Below are positions 14,505 to 22,734 of a stretch of 64,000 nucleotides of DNA, piece by piece (position 1 is the stretch's first letter; every line of letters begins with the position of its first letter). The notes beneath the pieces are model-generated. The model searched no databases and had not been told where the DNA came from. It worked only from the letters and a program-made list of their open reading frames with translations. The position numbers and the translations under genes were made by a program. The stretch is from contig JANSXT010000017.1 of assembly GCA_024742765.1 (NCBI GenBank), positions 35,328-99,327 on the forward strand, in the 5' to 3' direction. This DNA comes from Phyllobacteriaceae bacterium (GTDB lineage: Bacteria > Pseudomonadota > Alphaproteobacteria > Rhizobiales > Rhizobiaceae).

Positions 14505-16418
14505 ATGGACACCGGCCTGACGCAGATTGACGAAAAGGATATTGAAGCGCACCGCGCCACAGCGCAGTCGCTGGTGACGCGCTTTGTCGTCATGGAACGG
14601 ACTGACGGCCGCTCGCGCACCGAGTTGGCAGGAACCGGGCGGCGGTTCGTCTCGACGGTCTCCACCGGCGGCACGCGGCGCACGCGCGAAGTGGAACTGG
14701 TCAAGCAGATCGGTGCGATCCGCGCCGATGACCAGATGCTCTCGCCGGCACAACACGGGCTCCTGTATCGGGCGCGGCGCGGCGCTGCGATCGCGCTGGC
14801 GGTCTCGGACATGTTTGGCCGGCAGACCGATCTCGAAAGCCTCAAGGCCCGCAACGCCACCGCGCCGCTCGAAGGCGATGACGCCAACCGGTTCCGGGCG
14901 CTTCTGGGCGCATCGGCCTATGTGTCGGCCTTCGCGTTCGCGGCCTATCTGCTCGCCATGCTGGAAACCGACACCGAGCCGGGCGAGGATTTGTCCGAAC
15001 CGGATTATGATTTTGACACGCCGCAGGATGCGGTGAAATCGGTGCTGGCCGGGCTGGCCGCCGCCATCGACGGTGCGCCCGATGACGTTGCCATGGGCCA
15101 GCGGGCCAAAGCGTTCGCGCGCGTCGCCGTCGAAGGGTTGCTGCAACGCAAGGGCCGGTTCGAGGCGCTCGGCGCCTTCGAGGACAGCCATGTCCGCATC
15201 GAAAAGGATGATTTCACGCTGGACGGGTTCGATGTAGCGCCCGGCGCGCGGCGCAAGCCGCTGACGATGACGTTCAAGGAGCCGCACGAGATCATCGGCA
15301 ACCATATCGCCAAATATCAGGCGATGAAGCTCGCCAAGATGCTGGTGTGCCACGATTTCCAGCGCGGACAGAACCCGTTCGTCGAACTGGGCGGGTTCCT
15401 GTTCACTTTCATCGGCGACGGCGCGCCGGGCACCGGCAAGACCATCCTGATCCAGATGATCGCCGGGCTGGTCAACGATTACTGTCAGGTCGCCGGCTAT
15501 CCGTTCCACTATGAGAATTTCGGCGTCGACCAGATTTCGTCCTACCAAGGCAAGTCGGGCCAGAACTGCAAGCAGTTCGTCTCCAACGTGCTCGATCCCA
15601 AGGCCATCGGCTTCGGCACGATCGACGATATCGATCAGGTGGCGGCGAAGCGCTCCGATGACCGGGCGTCCGCCGGCCAGCAGGAGGTGACCGCCGTCTT
15701 GATGGAGAGCTTTGCCGGCGCGATGACGGTGGTGCGCGGCAATTGCTCGTTCGGCATGTTTTCCAATTATCCGGAAAATGTCGATGACGCGCTGCGCCAG
15801 CGGGCCGGCGCGCGCTGGCTGGTCGACGGGCCGCAGACGCGCAACGACTATATCGACATCTTCCACCTGCTCGCCGGAAAGAACCATGCCATTCCGCTGG
15901 GCGACCATGATCTTTACGCCGACCAGCAGATCCGCGATGCGGTGCGGGCGGCCTATGAGGGCCATGACCGGCCGGCCGAGGACGGGCTGATGACCATCTA
16001 CGACCGGTTCATCGAGACCCGTGGCGCGCCCAAATCCATCGCCGACATCGGCACCTATCTGCACATGATCAAGGAGGCAGAGCCGCGCTTCACCGGACGG
16101 GCGATCAAGAACGTCACCGATGCGATCAAGATGCGCGCGATGGACATCGAGCTGCCCGACGAATGGTTCGAGCTTCCCGAGACCTTCCTGCACAAGCCCT
16201 ATGACGAGAAGCTGGCGATGATCTCCGAGCTGCGGGAGCCGTTCACGATCAACATGGTGATGCAGGAGATCAACCGCTACGCCGACAGCGAGTTCCGCTA
16301 TTCCGACAAGGCAGACGATGCCGCTGTCGCCGAGATCATCCGCCGACAGCGCCAGACCGAACGCGCCGCCCGGGAGATCACCGAGCAGAAGGAGAAGGGG
16401 ATTTGGGGGGCGTCGTAA
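14505..16418 (+). CDS. AAA+ ATPase of an uncharacterised locus
   Basis: A 637-residue ATPase. The N-terminal about 280 residues have no recognised domain and include a hydrophobic stretch near residues 136-150 (SAYVSAFAFAAYLLAML). The AAA+ core has Walker A GDGAPGTGKT (about 304-313), Walker B IGFGTIDDID (about 368-377), a sensor-like FGMFSNYPENVDDAL and an arginine-finger candidate in RQRAGARW (about 430). ATG 14505 was chosen; GTG 14493 is possible. It follows the repeat cassette and is collinear with the helical proteins upstream and DUF2333 downstream, so it is probably the motor of that system. The substrate is unknown. Confidence 0.8.
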   Translation: MDTGLTQIDEKDIEAHRATAQSLVTRFVVMERTDGRSRTELAGTGRRFVSTVSTGGTRRTREVELVKQIGAIRADDQMLSPAQHGLLYRARRGAAIALAVSDMFGRQTDLESLKARNATAPLEGDDANRFRALLGASAYVSAFAFAAYLLAMLETDTEPGEDLSEPDYDFDTPQDAVKSVLAGLAAAIDGAPDDVAMGQRAKAFARVAVEGLLQRKGRFEALGAFEDSHVRIEKDDFTLDGFDVAPGARRKPLTMTFKEPHEIIGNHIAKYQAMKLAKMLVCHDFQRGQNPFVELGGFLFTFIGDGAPGTGKTILIQMIAGLVNDYCQVAGYPFHYENFGVDQISSYQGKSGQNCKQFVSNVLDPKAIGFGTIDDIDQVAAKRSDDRASAGQQEVTAVLMESFAGAMTVVRGNCSFGMFSNYPENVDDALRQRAGARWLVDGPQTRNDYIDIFHLLAGKNHAIPLGDHDLYADQQIRDAVRAAYEGHDRPAEDGLMTIYDRFIETRGAPKSIADIGTYLHMIKEAEPRFTGRAIKNVTDAIKMRAMDIELPDEWFELPETFLHKPYDEKLAMISELREPFTINMVMQEINRYADSEFRYSDKADDAAVAEIIRRQRQTERAAREITEQKEKGIWGAS

Positions 16419-16457
16419 TTGGCGTATGTATCATCCTCGTATTTTGGGAGGGAGTAC

Positions 16458-17090
16458 ATGCTAAGGCTGGAAATCGAAGGCAGTTGGGAGCCACAGGACT
16501 TCATCGAAGTTCTTCAGTCGATCGAGTCCTTCTACTACAAGATCGCTTTAAGAGAGATTCGTGGTTACCGCTATCGACGCCCATATCTTGACGAGCTTCC
16601 GCTGATTGATGGCTTTGTCCCGTTCGAGTCTTCGTTGGATCTGGTCAACCAAAACCTAGTGCGGCGGGCTCGCTATGAAGCACGAGCATTCGAAAGATTG
16701 AAAGTCCTTCGTATCGATTTCGCCTCACCGGGTAACATTGACCGTCTGGGAATTGGAAAAGTCGTTGAAGTAGTCGCAAACTCGATCGGTCGAATGGCAA
16801 CGTACTATGATGATAGGCACCTTAGACGTGAACGGGACGCTCAAGCTTCGCTCGAAACTGAGCGCATAAGAATCGAGCTGGAAAAGGAGCGGGAATCGCT
16901 TCAATCGCTGAAAATCGAAAATGCCTTCCGGGCGTTGGAAATGGTTGAACGGTTTCCGGAGGAGCGCGAAAGCCTCTTGCCGCTGTTGGTGCGTGATCAA
17001 GACTTTTTGTCTAACCGCATAGCGGACGGCAAACTGATACGTGCCCGAGCGCTAACGGAAGAGAACGAAAGCGGACCAGCCGCCGACTAA
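16458..17090 (+). CDS. Low-GC hypothetical protein, likely acquired
   Basis: A 210-residue protein of no recognised family. It starts MLRLEIEGSWEPQDFIEVLQ, has a mixed N-terminal half, and a charged coiled coil at about residues 125-175 (ERDAQASLETERIRIELEKE). ATG 16458 has GGGAGGGAG ideally spaced; the longer TTG start at 16419 is less likely. Its base composition differs clearly from its neighbours: about 27 G/C in the 60 bases from 16501, against roughly two thirds elsewhere. Its stop overlaps the converging hicB stop. It looks like cargo inserted with hicAB behind the ATPase gene. Confidence 0.6.
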   Translation: MLRLEIEGSWEPQDFIEVLQSIESFYYKIALREIRGYRYRRPYLDELPLIDGFVPFESSLDLVNQNLVRRARYEARAFERLKVLRIDFASPGNIDRLGIGKVVEVVANSIGRMATYYDDRHLRRERDAQASLETERIRIELEKERESLQSLKIENAFRALEMVERFPEERESLLPLLVRDQDFLSNRIADGKLIRARALTEENESGPAAD

Positions 17091-17497
17091 CCCAAAATTT
17101 CCCGCTCCGCGGCCTGTGCCAGAAATGCCGAGCGCGTCATTTTTCGCCGTTCGGCTTCCGCATCAACGGAACGCAACAGACCGCGATTGATGGTGATGTT
17201 CACCCGCGTGGTGCCGCCATTGTTCAGTATGTATGGCACGGTCAGAAAAAACGCTCCGCGCCCCAGCGCTTCGGCGATTTCCGGCTTGCTTGTGAGTTGC
17301 TCGATCGTTGAAGGCGTGTACCTTTCGAGATTTCCTTCAAAGAAAATCTCCAACGCCTCCATGGCATTGGGCAGCAATTCATCTTCTGAGTCTGCTGCCG
17401 AGAAGCATCCCGGCAGGTCCGGGAAGGTGACGCCATAGGCGCTGCCTTCGTCCTTTTCCACGAGACCGAGAAAGAGTGTCTTGTATGCCGTCTTCAT
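17087..17497 (-). CDS. hicB: HicB-family antitoxin
   Basis: A 136-residue antitoxin. The N-terminal degenerate RNase-H fold has the HicB signature YGVTFPDLPGCFSAADSEDELL. The C-terminal part (VNITINRGLLRSVDAEAERRKMTRSAFLAQAAERE) is a ribbon-helix-helix DNA-binding domain for autoregulation. ATG 17497 overlaps the hicA stop as ATGA, so the two are translationally coupled. It would bind and neutralise HicA and repress the operon from the promoter beyond hicA. Confidence 0.9.
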   Translation of the reverse strand: MKTAYKTLFLGLVEKDEGSAYGVTFPDLPGCFSAADSEDELLPNAMEALEIFFEGNLERYTPSTIEQLTSKPEIAEALGRGAFFLTVPYILNNGGTTRVNITINRGLLRSVDAEAERRKMTRSAFLAQAAEREILG

Positions 17498-17679
17498 AGC
17501 CAACCAGCCTGTTTGGCAATCGCGCGTGCCGTGCCCTTGGGCAAATCCTTCTTGGGATGCGGCACGACAAGCATCACCGAGCCCTTGCGGAACTTGTGGT
17601 GCGACCCGCGAACCGCTACCAGTTCAAAGCCTTCCTTTTCGAGGCGGGCGATGATCTTGCGTGAATTGGTTTCCAGCAC
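17494..17679 (-). CDS. hicA: HicA-family mRNA interferase toxin
   Basis: A 61-residue double-stranded-RNA-binding-fold toxin that cleaves mRNA when free. The order toxin-then-antitoxin is normal for hicAB. Key features are SRKIIARLEKEGFELV, the catalytic His in GSHHKF, and the end HPKKDLPKGTARAIAKQAGW. The start is GTG 17679; family members begin close to this point. The pair is encoded against the direction of the surrounding gene set, next to a low-GC gene, which suggests later acquisition. Confidence 0.88.
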   Translation of the reverse strand: MLETNSRKIIARLEKEGFELVAVRGSHHKFRKGSVMLVVPHPKKDLPKGTARAIAKQAGWL

Positions 17680-17694
17680 GGGGCGCCTCGTTCG

Positions 17695-17722
17695 TGCACA
17701 CTTATATACACACTCTTTGGCC
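17695..17722 (-). promoter_or_regulatory. Candidate hicAB promoter/operator
   Basis: The 63-base gap between hicA and the DUF gene at 17743 contains an AT-rich ACACTTATATACACAC block, read on the minus strand as GTGTGTATATAAGTGT. It can supply a TATATAA-like -10 for hicAB and has ACAC/GTGT repeats suited to a ribbon-helix-helix regulator. It may also serve the plus-strand gene. No transcript data support this. Confidence 0.4.
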
Positions 17723-17742
17723 TCTTTCCAAGCACCGCTGCC

Positions 17743-19026
17743 ATGAAACGCCTTTATGACAATGCGCTGATCTATGGCCGGCTGTTCACGGTCGACCGGC
17801 CGCATCTGGTCGAGCGCTACAACAAGGCGCTTGAAGCCTTCCGCCTGCCGCCGACCAGGCTCGAACGCTTTGACATCGACCGCACCGGCTTTTCGCCGCA
17901 GGTGGCCGAGGAACTGCGCGACTTCGACTATCTCGACCCGGCGGGCATCAACCGGCGCTTCATCATCCTGACACCGGGGCAGGCGAGCCTGCCGGTCGTC
18001 CATACCCGCTTTTCCAACACTGGCGGGCTGATGCACGAATTCTACACCGCCAATGCCCGCGCCATCCACGCGCTGACGATCAAGGACGTCATATATGGCG
18101 AGATCGAAGACACGGTTTCCGCCATCGAGGACATCGAGGACCTTCTGTCGATCGAGCAGGTGCAGTTCAAGGTTCTGTCGGCGGAAAATGTGCTGGCCAA
18201 GGCGGCCGAACTGCGCACGCTCGTCGACCGGCTGAAGACCGAGCCGGATGCCTGGCGCGACGATGCGATGCTTGAACAGATGGTCACGCTGGCGCAGACC
18301 ACGGGCGACATCAGGTCCAACAGGCTGGTGCCCGATCAGGTCGTCTTTCGTCATTCGGCCTTCTGGACCTCGCATTTCGGCGGCACCTATGTGTTCGTCG
18401 ACGAGAAGATGACGACGGTGATCTGCGATCCCGCAGCGCCTGGCTTCCGGCGGTCGCGGCCCTGGCAGGTCAGCTATCTGGACATTGGCGACCACAGGCG
18501 GGTGTTCGACTTCCTGTCGCGCTCGGGACGGATCGATCTGCCGAGCGCCTCATGGCTCGAAGGCGGCGGTTTCATCGACCACCGGGCCGATCTGGCGCTG
18601 AAGGGGCTCGTGCATGAGATCGATCCGGATGCCGATCTAGGCGCTGCCGATCCGGTCTGGCTGCAGACGTTCGTCTCGCGCCATGCGGGTCCGATCCGCA
18701 AGGACGGCACCTATCCCTTTCTCAACTCGGCCCGGCGGGAGCTGTCGCGCACCGGGCGCATCGACATTCGCGACGTGCCGCATCCGCTGCGCTTCCAGAT
18801 CATCCGCGGTGCGCCCGAGCATGACGATGTCTGGCTGACCAACCGGCTGATCAGCGAATATGTGCCGCGCGACTTCGTCACGCTCTACGTTTTCAACAAG
18901 CAGCGCTTTTATGCCGAGTATGAGAAATGGGACGAGCGGTTTCGCGGCTTCGTTGTGGACACGCTGAAAAACACCTATCTGACGGACAAGGCCGGCCTGC
19001 GCGCGCGGCTGTTCGGACTTGATTGA
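17743..19026 (+). CDS. Uncharacterised protein of the AAA+ locus (possibly DUF6638)
   Basis: A 427-residue cytoplasmic protein with no catalytic motif I can name. It starts MKRLYDNALIYGRLFTVDRP. It includes an acidic helical stretch YGEIEDTVSAIEDIEDLLSI (about residues 113-132) and a tyrosine-rich end (FNKQRFYAEYEKWDERF). It resembles proteins annotated as DUF6638 in alphaproteobacteria, but this is from memory and uncertain. It lies after the hicAB insertion, 21 bases before DUF2333, and is collinear with the AAA+ ATPase. Confidence 0.55.
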   Translation: MKRLYDNALIYGRLFTVDRPHLVERYNKALEAFRLPPTRLERFDIDRTGFSPQVAEELRDFDYLDPAGINRRFIILTPGQASLPVVHTRFSNTGGLMHEFYTANARAIHALTIKDVIYGEIEDTVSAIEDIEDLLSIEQVQFKVLSAENVLAKAAELRTLVDRLKTEPDAWRDDAMLEQMVTLAQTTGDIRSNRLVPDQVVFRHSAFWTSHFGGTYVFVDEKMTTVICDPAAPGFRRSRPWQVSYLDIGDHRRVFDFLSRSGRIDLPSASWLEGGGFIDHRADLALKGLVHEIDPDADLGAADPVWLQTFVSRHAGPIRKDGTYPFLNSARRELSRTGRIDIRDVPHPLRFQIIRGAPEHDDVWLTNRLISEYVPRDFVTLYVFNKQRFYAEYEKWDERFRGFVVDTLKNTYLTDKAGLRARLFGLD

Positions 19027-19047
19027 TTGATCTGAGGAGCCCAGCGG

Positions 19048-20151
19048 ATGCTTGATCCCATCATCGCCTTTTTCCGGCGCATCTTCGAGGCGATCGGCCA
19101 CGGCATCGGCGTCGCCATCGGCTGGCTCCTGTGGCCGTTCCTGGCCTTCTGGGCATGGCTCGGCGGGCGCGGCTGGATCATCAAGATCCCGGTTTTCGCC
19201 ATCCTGATCGGCCTGATCGCCGGCTATGGTTATCTGTTCTACATCACCCAGTTCTGGCGCGGCGACGATCCCAACTATGTCGCCACCTACGATTTCTCCG
19301 AGATCACGGTCGCCGCCGGCGAACAGCGGCCTGATGGCACCTGTCAGTCGTCCGCCATGGTGCAGATGACGGCCGACCTGATCGACCGCAACGTCAATCA
19401 GGACATCTGGGTGCCGTCCAACCCGCTGCACAAGGCTGGCTTCTTCTTTGTCGCCGACTGGAAGGACACGCCCTTCTTCGACAACAAGGCGGCGTTCCAG
19501 CTTGGCACCAACCAGGCGATCCGGCGCACCGCGGTGGAAATGGTCGACCGGCTGGGCCGCGTGCGTGGCACCTCGTCGATCAACCAGAACCTTCAGGAAG
19601 CGCGTGAAGCGGCCAATTACCGCGAGGATGCGTGGATATTCACGTTCAGCCCGCCCTTTCTGCAACCGTCGACGCAGGCCAAGCTGCGCGAGGCGCGTCA
19701 GGAAATGCTGGCCTTCAACGCTGAACTGACCGCCTGTCAGGCCGATTTCGACGCCCGCGCCGACAACCTCCTGCAGTTCATCGACCGGGTGACCGCCGAT
19801 ATCGGCTCGACATCGGAAATCCTGCAGCGCCGCATGGAGGCGGCGAGCTTTCTGGGGTTCGACCGGCGCGCCGATGACCGGTTCTGGTTCACCTATGGCC
19901 AGCTATACGCCTATTACGGCATCCTCTCGGCAGCCAGCATCGACTTCCAGGACGTGTTCGAGCAGCGCAACCTGACGAGCCTGTGGGCGCGCATCGACGA
20001 GCAGATGAGCGACGCCTTGCAGGTGCGCCCGCCTTTCGTTGCCAATGGCAGCGCGTCGAGCCTCGTCAAATCCCATCTGGAATCGATCGGCTTCGACCTG
20101 TTGCGTGTCCGCTCCAACCTGGTCGAAATGCGCGACGTTCTCGACCGCTGA
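19048..20151 (+). CDS. DUF2333 inner-membrane protein
   Basis: A 367-residue protein matching the DUF2333 family. It has an N-terminal hydrophobic region with an amphipathic or re-entrant stretch (IGHGIGVAIGWLLWPFLAFWAWLGG) and a transmembrane helix (WIIKIPVFAILIGLIAGYGYLFYI, about residues 49-72). A mainly helical periplasmic domain follows, with QMTADLIDRNVNQDIWVPSNPLHKAG and FTYGQLYAYYGIL. Family function is unknown. It is the last of the AAA+ gene set and probably its membrane anchor. The methyltransferase start follows nine bases after its stop. Confidence 0.75.
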   Translation: MLDPIIAFFRRIFEAIGHGIGVAIGWLLWPFLAFWAWLGGRGWIIKIPVFAILIGLIAGYGYLFYITQFWRGDDPNYVATYDFSEITVAAGEQRPDGTCQSSAMVQMTADLIDRNVNQDIWVPSNPLHKAGFFFVADWKDTPFFDNKAAFQLGTNQAIRRTAVEMVDRLGRVRGTSSINQNLQEAREAANYREDAWIFTFSPPFLQPSTQAKLREARQEMLAFNAELTACQADFDARADNLLQFIDRVTADIGSTSEILQRRMEAASFLGFDRRADDRFWFTYGQLYAYYGILSAASIDFQDVFEQRNLTSLWARIDEQMSDALQVRPPFVANGSASSLVKSHLESIGFDLLRVRSNLVEMRDVLDR

Positions 20152-20159
20152 GGCCAGCC

Positions 20160-20672
20160 TTGGCCTTCGATTACGACAAGCTCTATCGCGAAACACCGTG
20201 GGCACTCGGCGATCCAACGCCGGACATCGTCGCGTTCTTCGAGCAGTTGCCGAGAACGCCGCTGCGTGTTCTCGATGTTGGCTGCGGGCAGGGGCGCGAT
20301 GCGTTGTTCATCGCCCGATTTGGACACCGTGTCGTCGGCGTCGACATATCGGCCAACGGCATTGACGACCTGGTCCGGTCGGCGGCCAAAGAAGCGCTTC
20401 CAATTGAAGGCATTGTTGCCGATATCGTGTTCTACACGCCCGATGGCGACTTCGATGTCGTGCTCATCGATCGCACCTTGCACATGCTACCCGAAGCGGA
20501 TCGGTTGGCGGTTCTGGCACGGTTGATCGGTCACGTCGCGCCCGGCGGGTGGCTGCTGATCGCCGATGAAGCCTCCAACATGGCCGGATTCAAGACGGTG
20601 CTGGCAAAAAGCGGGCGCCGATGGGACAGCGAGTTGGATCGGCGGGGGCATCTGTTTGTCCGAATGCTCTAA
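20160..20672 (+). CDS. Class I SAM-dependent methyltransferase
   Basis: A 170-residue Rossmann-fold methyltransferase. Motif I is VLDVGCGQGRDALFIARFGHRVVGVDIS, motif II-like DFDVVLIDRTLHML, and motif III-like VAPGGWLLIADE. It resembles small TehB-like or thiopurine-type methyltransferases, but substrate is unknown. The start is TTG 20160 (MAFDYDKLYRETPWALGDP), preceded by TGAGG at the stop of the DUF2333 gene, so it is probably translated from the same mRNA. Confidence 0.75.
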   Translation: MAFDYDKLYRETPWALGDPTPDIVAFFEQLPRTPLRVLDVGCGQGRDALFIARFGHRVVGVDISANGIDDLVRSAAKEALPIEGIVADIVFYTPDGDFDVVLIDRTLHMLPEADRLAVLARLIGHVAPGGWLLIADEASNMAGFKTVLAKSGRRWDSELDRRGHLFVRML

Positions 20673-20808
20673 CACCGTTTGTCGAAAGGCCCGCGTGTCG
20701 CATTTCGCCTAACGCGTGGCTCTATTGCGATTGCGGCACCCCCGCGCACGGTGATCAATGGCCCGGCGCGGGCACGGCTGCCCCGCCGACACCGAGTGGG
20801 GGAGCCCG

Positions 20809-22488
20809 ATGGCCGAATTCAAGACCGATATCGAAATCGCGCGCGCGGCGACGAAAAAACCGATCCAGGAAATCGGCGCAAAGCTGGGCATACCGTCCGA
20901 CGATCTTCTGCCCTATGGGCACGACAAGGCAAAGGTTTCGGCCGAATTCATCAAGTCCGTGCAGGACAATGAGACCGGCAAGCTGGTGCTGGTCACCGCG
21001 ATCAACCCGACGCCGGCCGGCGAGGGCAAGACGACGACCACGGTGGGCCTTGGCGACGGGCTGAACCGCATCGGCAAGAAGACCGCCATCTGCATCCGCG
21101 AAGCCTCGCTCGGTCCCTGTTTCGGTGTCAAAGGGGGTGCCGCCGGCGGCGGCTATGCCCAGGTCGTGCCGATGGAGGACATGAACCTTCATTTCACCGG
21201 CGATTTCCATGCGATCACTTCGGCACACAATCTGCTCGCCGCCATGGTCGACAACCACATCTATTGGGGCAATGCGCTCGACATCGACATGCGCCGCGTC
21301 GTCTGGCGCCGGGTGGTCGACATGAACGACCGGGCGCTGCGCGAAATGGTGCTGTCGCTCGGCGGCGTCGCCAACGGGTTCCCGCGCGAAGGGGGGTTCG
21401 ACATCACGGTCGCTTCCGAGGTGATGGCGATCCTGTGCCTTGCCACCGACATTGCCGATCTCGAGGAACGGCTCGGCCGCATCATCGTCGGCTACCGGCG
21501 CGACAAGTCGGCCGTCTATTGCCGCGACCTGAAGGCCGAGGGCGCTATGACGGTGCTGCTCAAGGACGCGATCCAGCCCAATCTGGTGCAGACGCTCGAG
21601 AACAATCCCGCCTTCGTGCATGGCGGTCCGTTCGCCAATATTGCCCATGGCTGCAACTCGATCATGGCGACGACGACGGCTTTGAAGGTCGCCGACTATG
21701 TGGTGACCGAAGCGGGCTTCGGTGCCGATCTGGGCGCCGAGAAATTCTTCGACATCAAGTGCCGCAAGGCCGGCCTTTCGCCCGATGCGGTGGTCATCGT
21801 CGCAACGGTCAGGGCGCTTAAGATGAATGGCGGCGTCGCCAAGGAGGATCTGGGTGCGGAGAATGTCGACGCGGTTGAAAAGGGCTGTGCGAACCTTGGC
21901 CGGCACATCGAAAATGTCCGCCAATTCGGCGTGCCCGCCGTTGTCGCGATCAACCATTTCCATTCGGACACCGATGCCGAGATCGCGGTGATCACCGACT
22001 ATGCCGAGCAAATGGGCTCCGAAGCCATCGTCTGCCGCCATTGGGCGGATGGTTCGGCCGGCATCGAGGCGCTCGCGACGCGCATCGCCGAGCTGGCCGA
22101 AGCGGGCGCTGCGCAGTTCGCCCCGCTCTATCCCGACGAGATGCCGCTGTTCGAAAAGATCGAGACGATCGCCAAGCGCATCTATCGGGCCGAGGAGGTG
22201 ATTGCCGACAAGGCGGTGCGCGACCAGTTGCGCGACTGGGAAGCCAAGGGCTATGGCGACCTGCCGATCTGCATGGCCAAGACGCAATATTCGTTTTCGA
22301 CGGACCCGCTTTTGCGCGGCGCGCCGACGGGGCACACGGTGCCGATCCGCGAGGTGCGCCTGTCGGCGGGCGCCGGCTTCATCGTCGTCATCACCGGCGC
22401 GATCATGACCATGCCCGGCCTGCCGCGCACCCCGTCGGCCGAAGTGATCCGCTTCAACGAGGAAGGGCTGATCGAAGGCCTGTTCTGA
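20809..22488 (+). CDS. fhs: Formate-tetrahydrofolate ligase
   Basis: Makes 10-formyl-tetrahydrofolate from formate, ATP and tetrahydrofolate. The 559-residue length is standard. Visible motifs are the P-loop [14 protein letters not shown] (about residues 67-80), [23 protein letters not shown], the folate-site region and the C-terminal [27 protein letters not shown] 20809 is preceded by GGGGGAG. It stands alone between the methyltransferase and the trp leader. The 136 bases upstream show no clear riboswitch. Confidence 0.97.
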   Translation: MAEFKTDIEIARAATKKPIQEIGAKLGIPSDDLLPYGHDKAKVSAEFIKSVQDNETGKLVLVTAINPTPAGEGKTTTTVGLGDGLNRIGKKTAICIREASLGPCFGVKGGAAGGGYAQVVPMEDMNLHFTGDFHAITSAHNLLAAMVDNHIYWGNALDIDMRRVVWRRVVDMNDRALREMVLSLGGVANGFPREGGFDITVASEVMAILCLATDIADLEERLGRIIVGYRRDKSAVYCRDLKAEGAMTVLLKDAIQPNLVQTLENNPAFVHGGPFANIAHGCNSIMATTTALKVADYVVTEAGFGADLGAEKFFDIKCRKAGLSPDAVVIVATVRALKMNGGVAKEDLGAENVDAVEKGCANLGRHIENVRQFGVPAVVAINHFHSDTDAEIAVITDYAEQMGSEAIVCRHWADGSAGIEALATRIAELAEAGAAQFAPLYPDEMPLFEKIETIAKRIYRAEEVIADKAVRDQLRDWEAKGYGDLPICMAKTQYSFSTDPLLRGAPTGHTVPIREVRLSAGAGFIVVITGAIMTMPGLPRTPSAEVIRFNEEGLIEGLF

Positions 22489-22598
22489 ACCGGGTGGGTG
22501 ATCGGCTCCGCCGGGCGGCCGATCACTTTGCCTTTCGGGTTGGACGCGCGCCTGCAAAGCCGATTGCGTTCGCAGGCCGGCGGCGCTAAGTTCGCGCC

Positions 22599-22643
22599 AT
22601 GATCAACCTGAACGCACATGCTTGGTGGTGGGCTTCGCTCTAG
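22599..22643 (+). CDS. trpL: trp operon leader peptide
   Basis: A 14-codon frame, MINLNAHAWWWASL, with three consecutive Trp codons just before the stop. This is the hallmark of the rhizobial trpE(G) leader. When charged tRNA-Trp is scarce the ribosome stalls on the TGG run and the downstream terminator cannot form. The rhizobial peptide has also been reported to act in trans. It starts 136 bases upstream of trpE(G). Confidence 0.92.
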   Translation: MINLNAHAWWWASL

Positions 22644-22672
22644 GCGGGGGTTCACGCATATGCATGTCCGAC

Positions 22673-22701
22673 AACCGCCCGATTGCCGTGGCGGTTTTTT
22701 T
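22673..22701 (+). terminator. trpE(G) attenuator terminator
   Basis: AACCGCC at 22673-22679 pairs with GGCGGTT at 22690-22696, followed by a T-run to 22701. It lies 29 bases after the trpL stop and 33 before trpE(G). A competing pairing with the G-rich GGCGGGGG at 22643-22650 is available upstream, as expected of an attenuator. Confidence 0.9.
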
Positions 22702-22734
22702 GTGTCCGCCCGGCGGGCATGAAAGGACTTGGAA

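Noticed and set aside
14412..16193. A 593-codon open frame opposite the AAA+ ATPase
   Set aside because: Antisense shadow; the plus-strand frame has Walker motifs and a proper start.
20673..20808. A ZTP or folate-type riboswitch before fhs
   Set aside because: I could not find the conserved core of these classes; only GC-rich sequence and a ribosome-binding site are visible.
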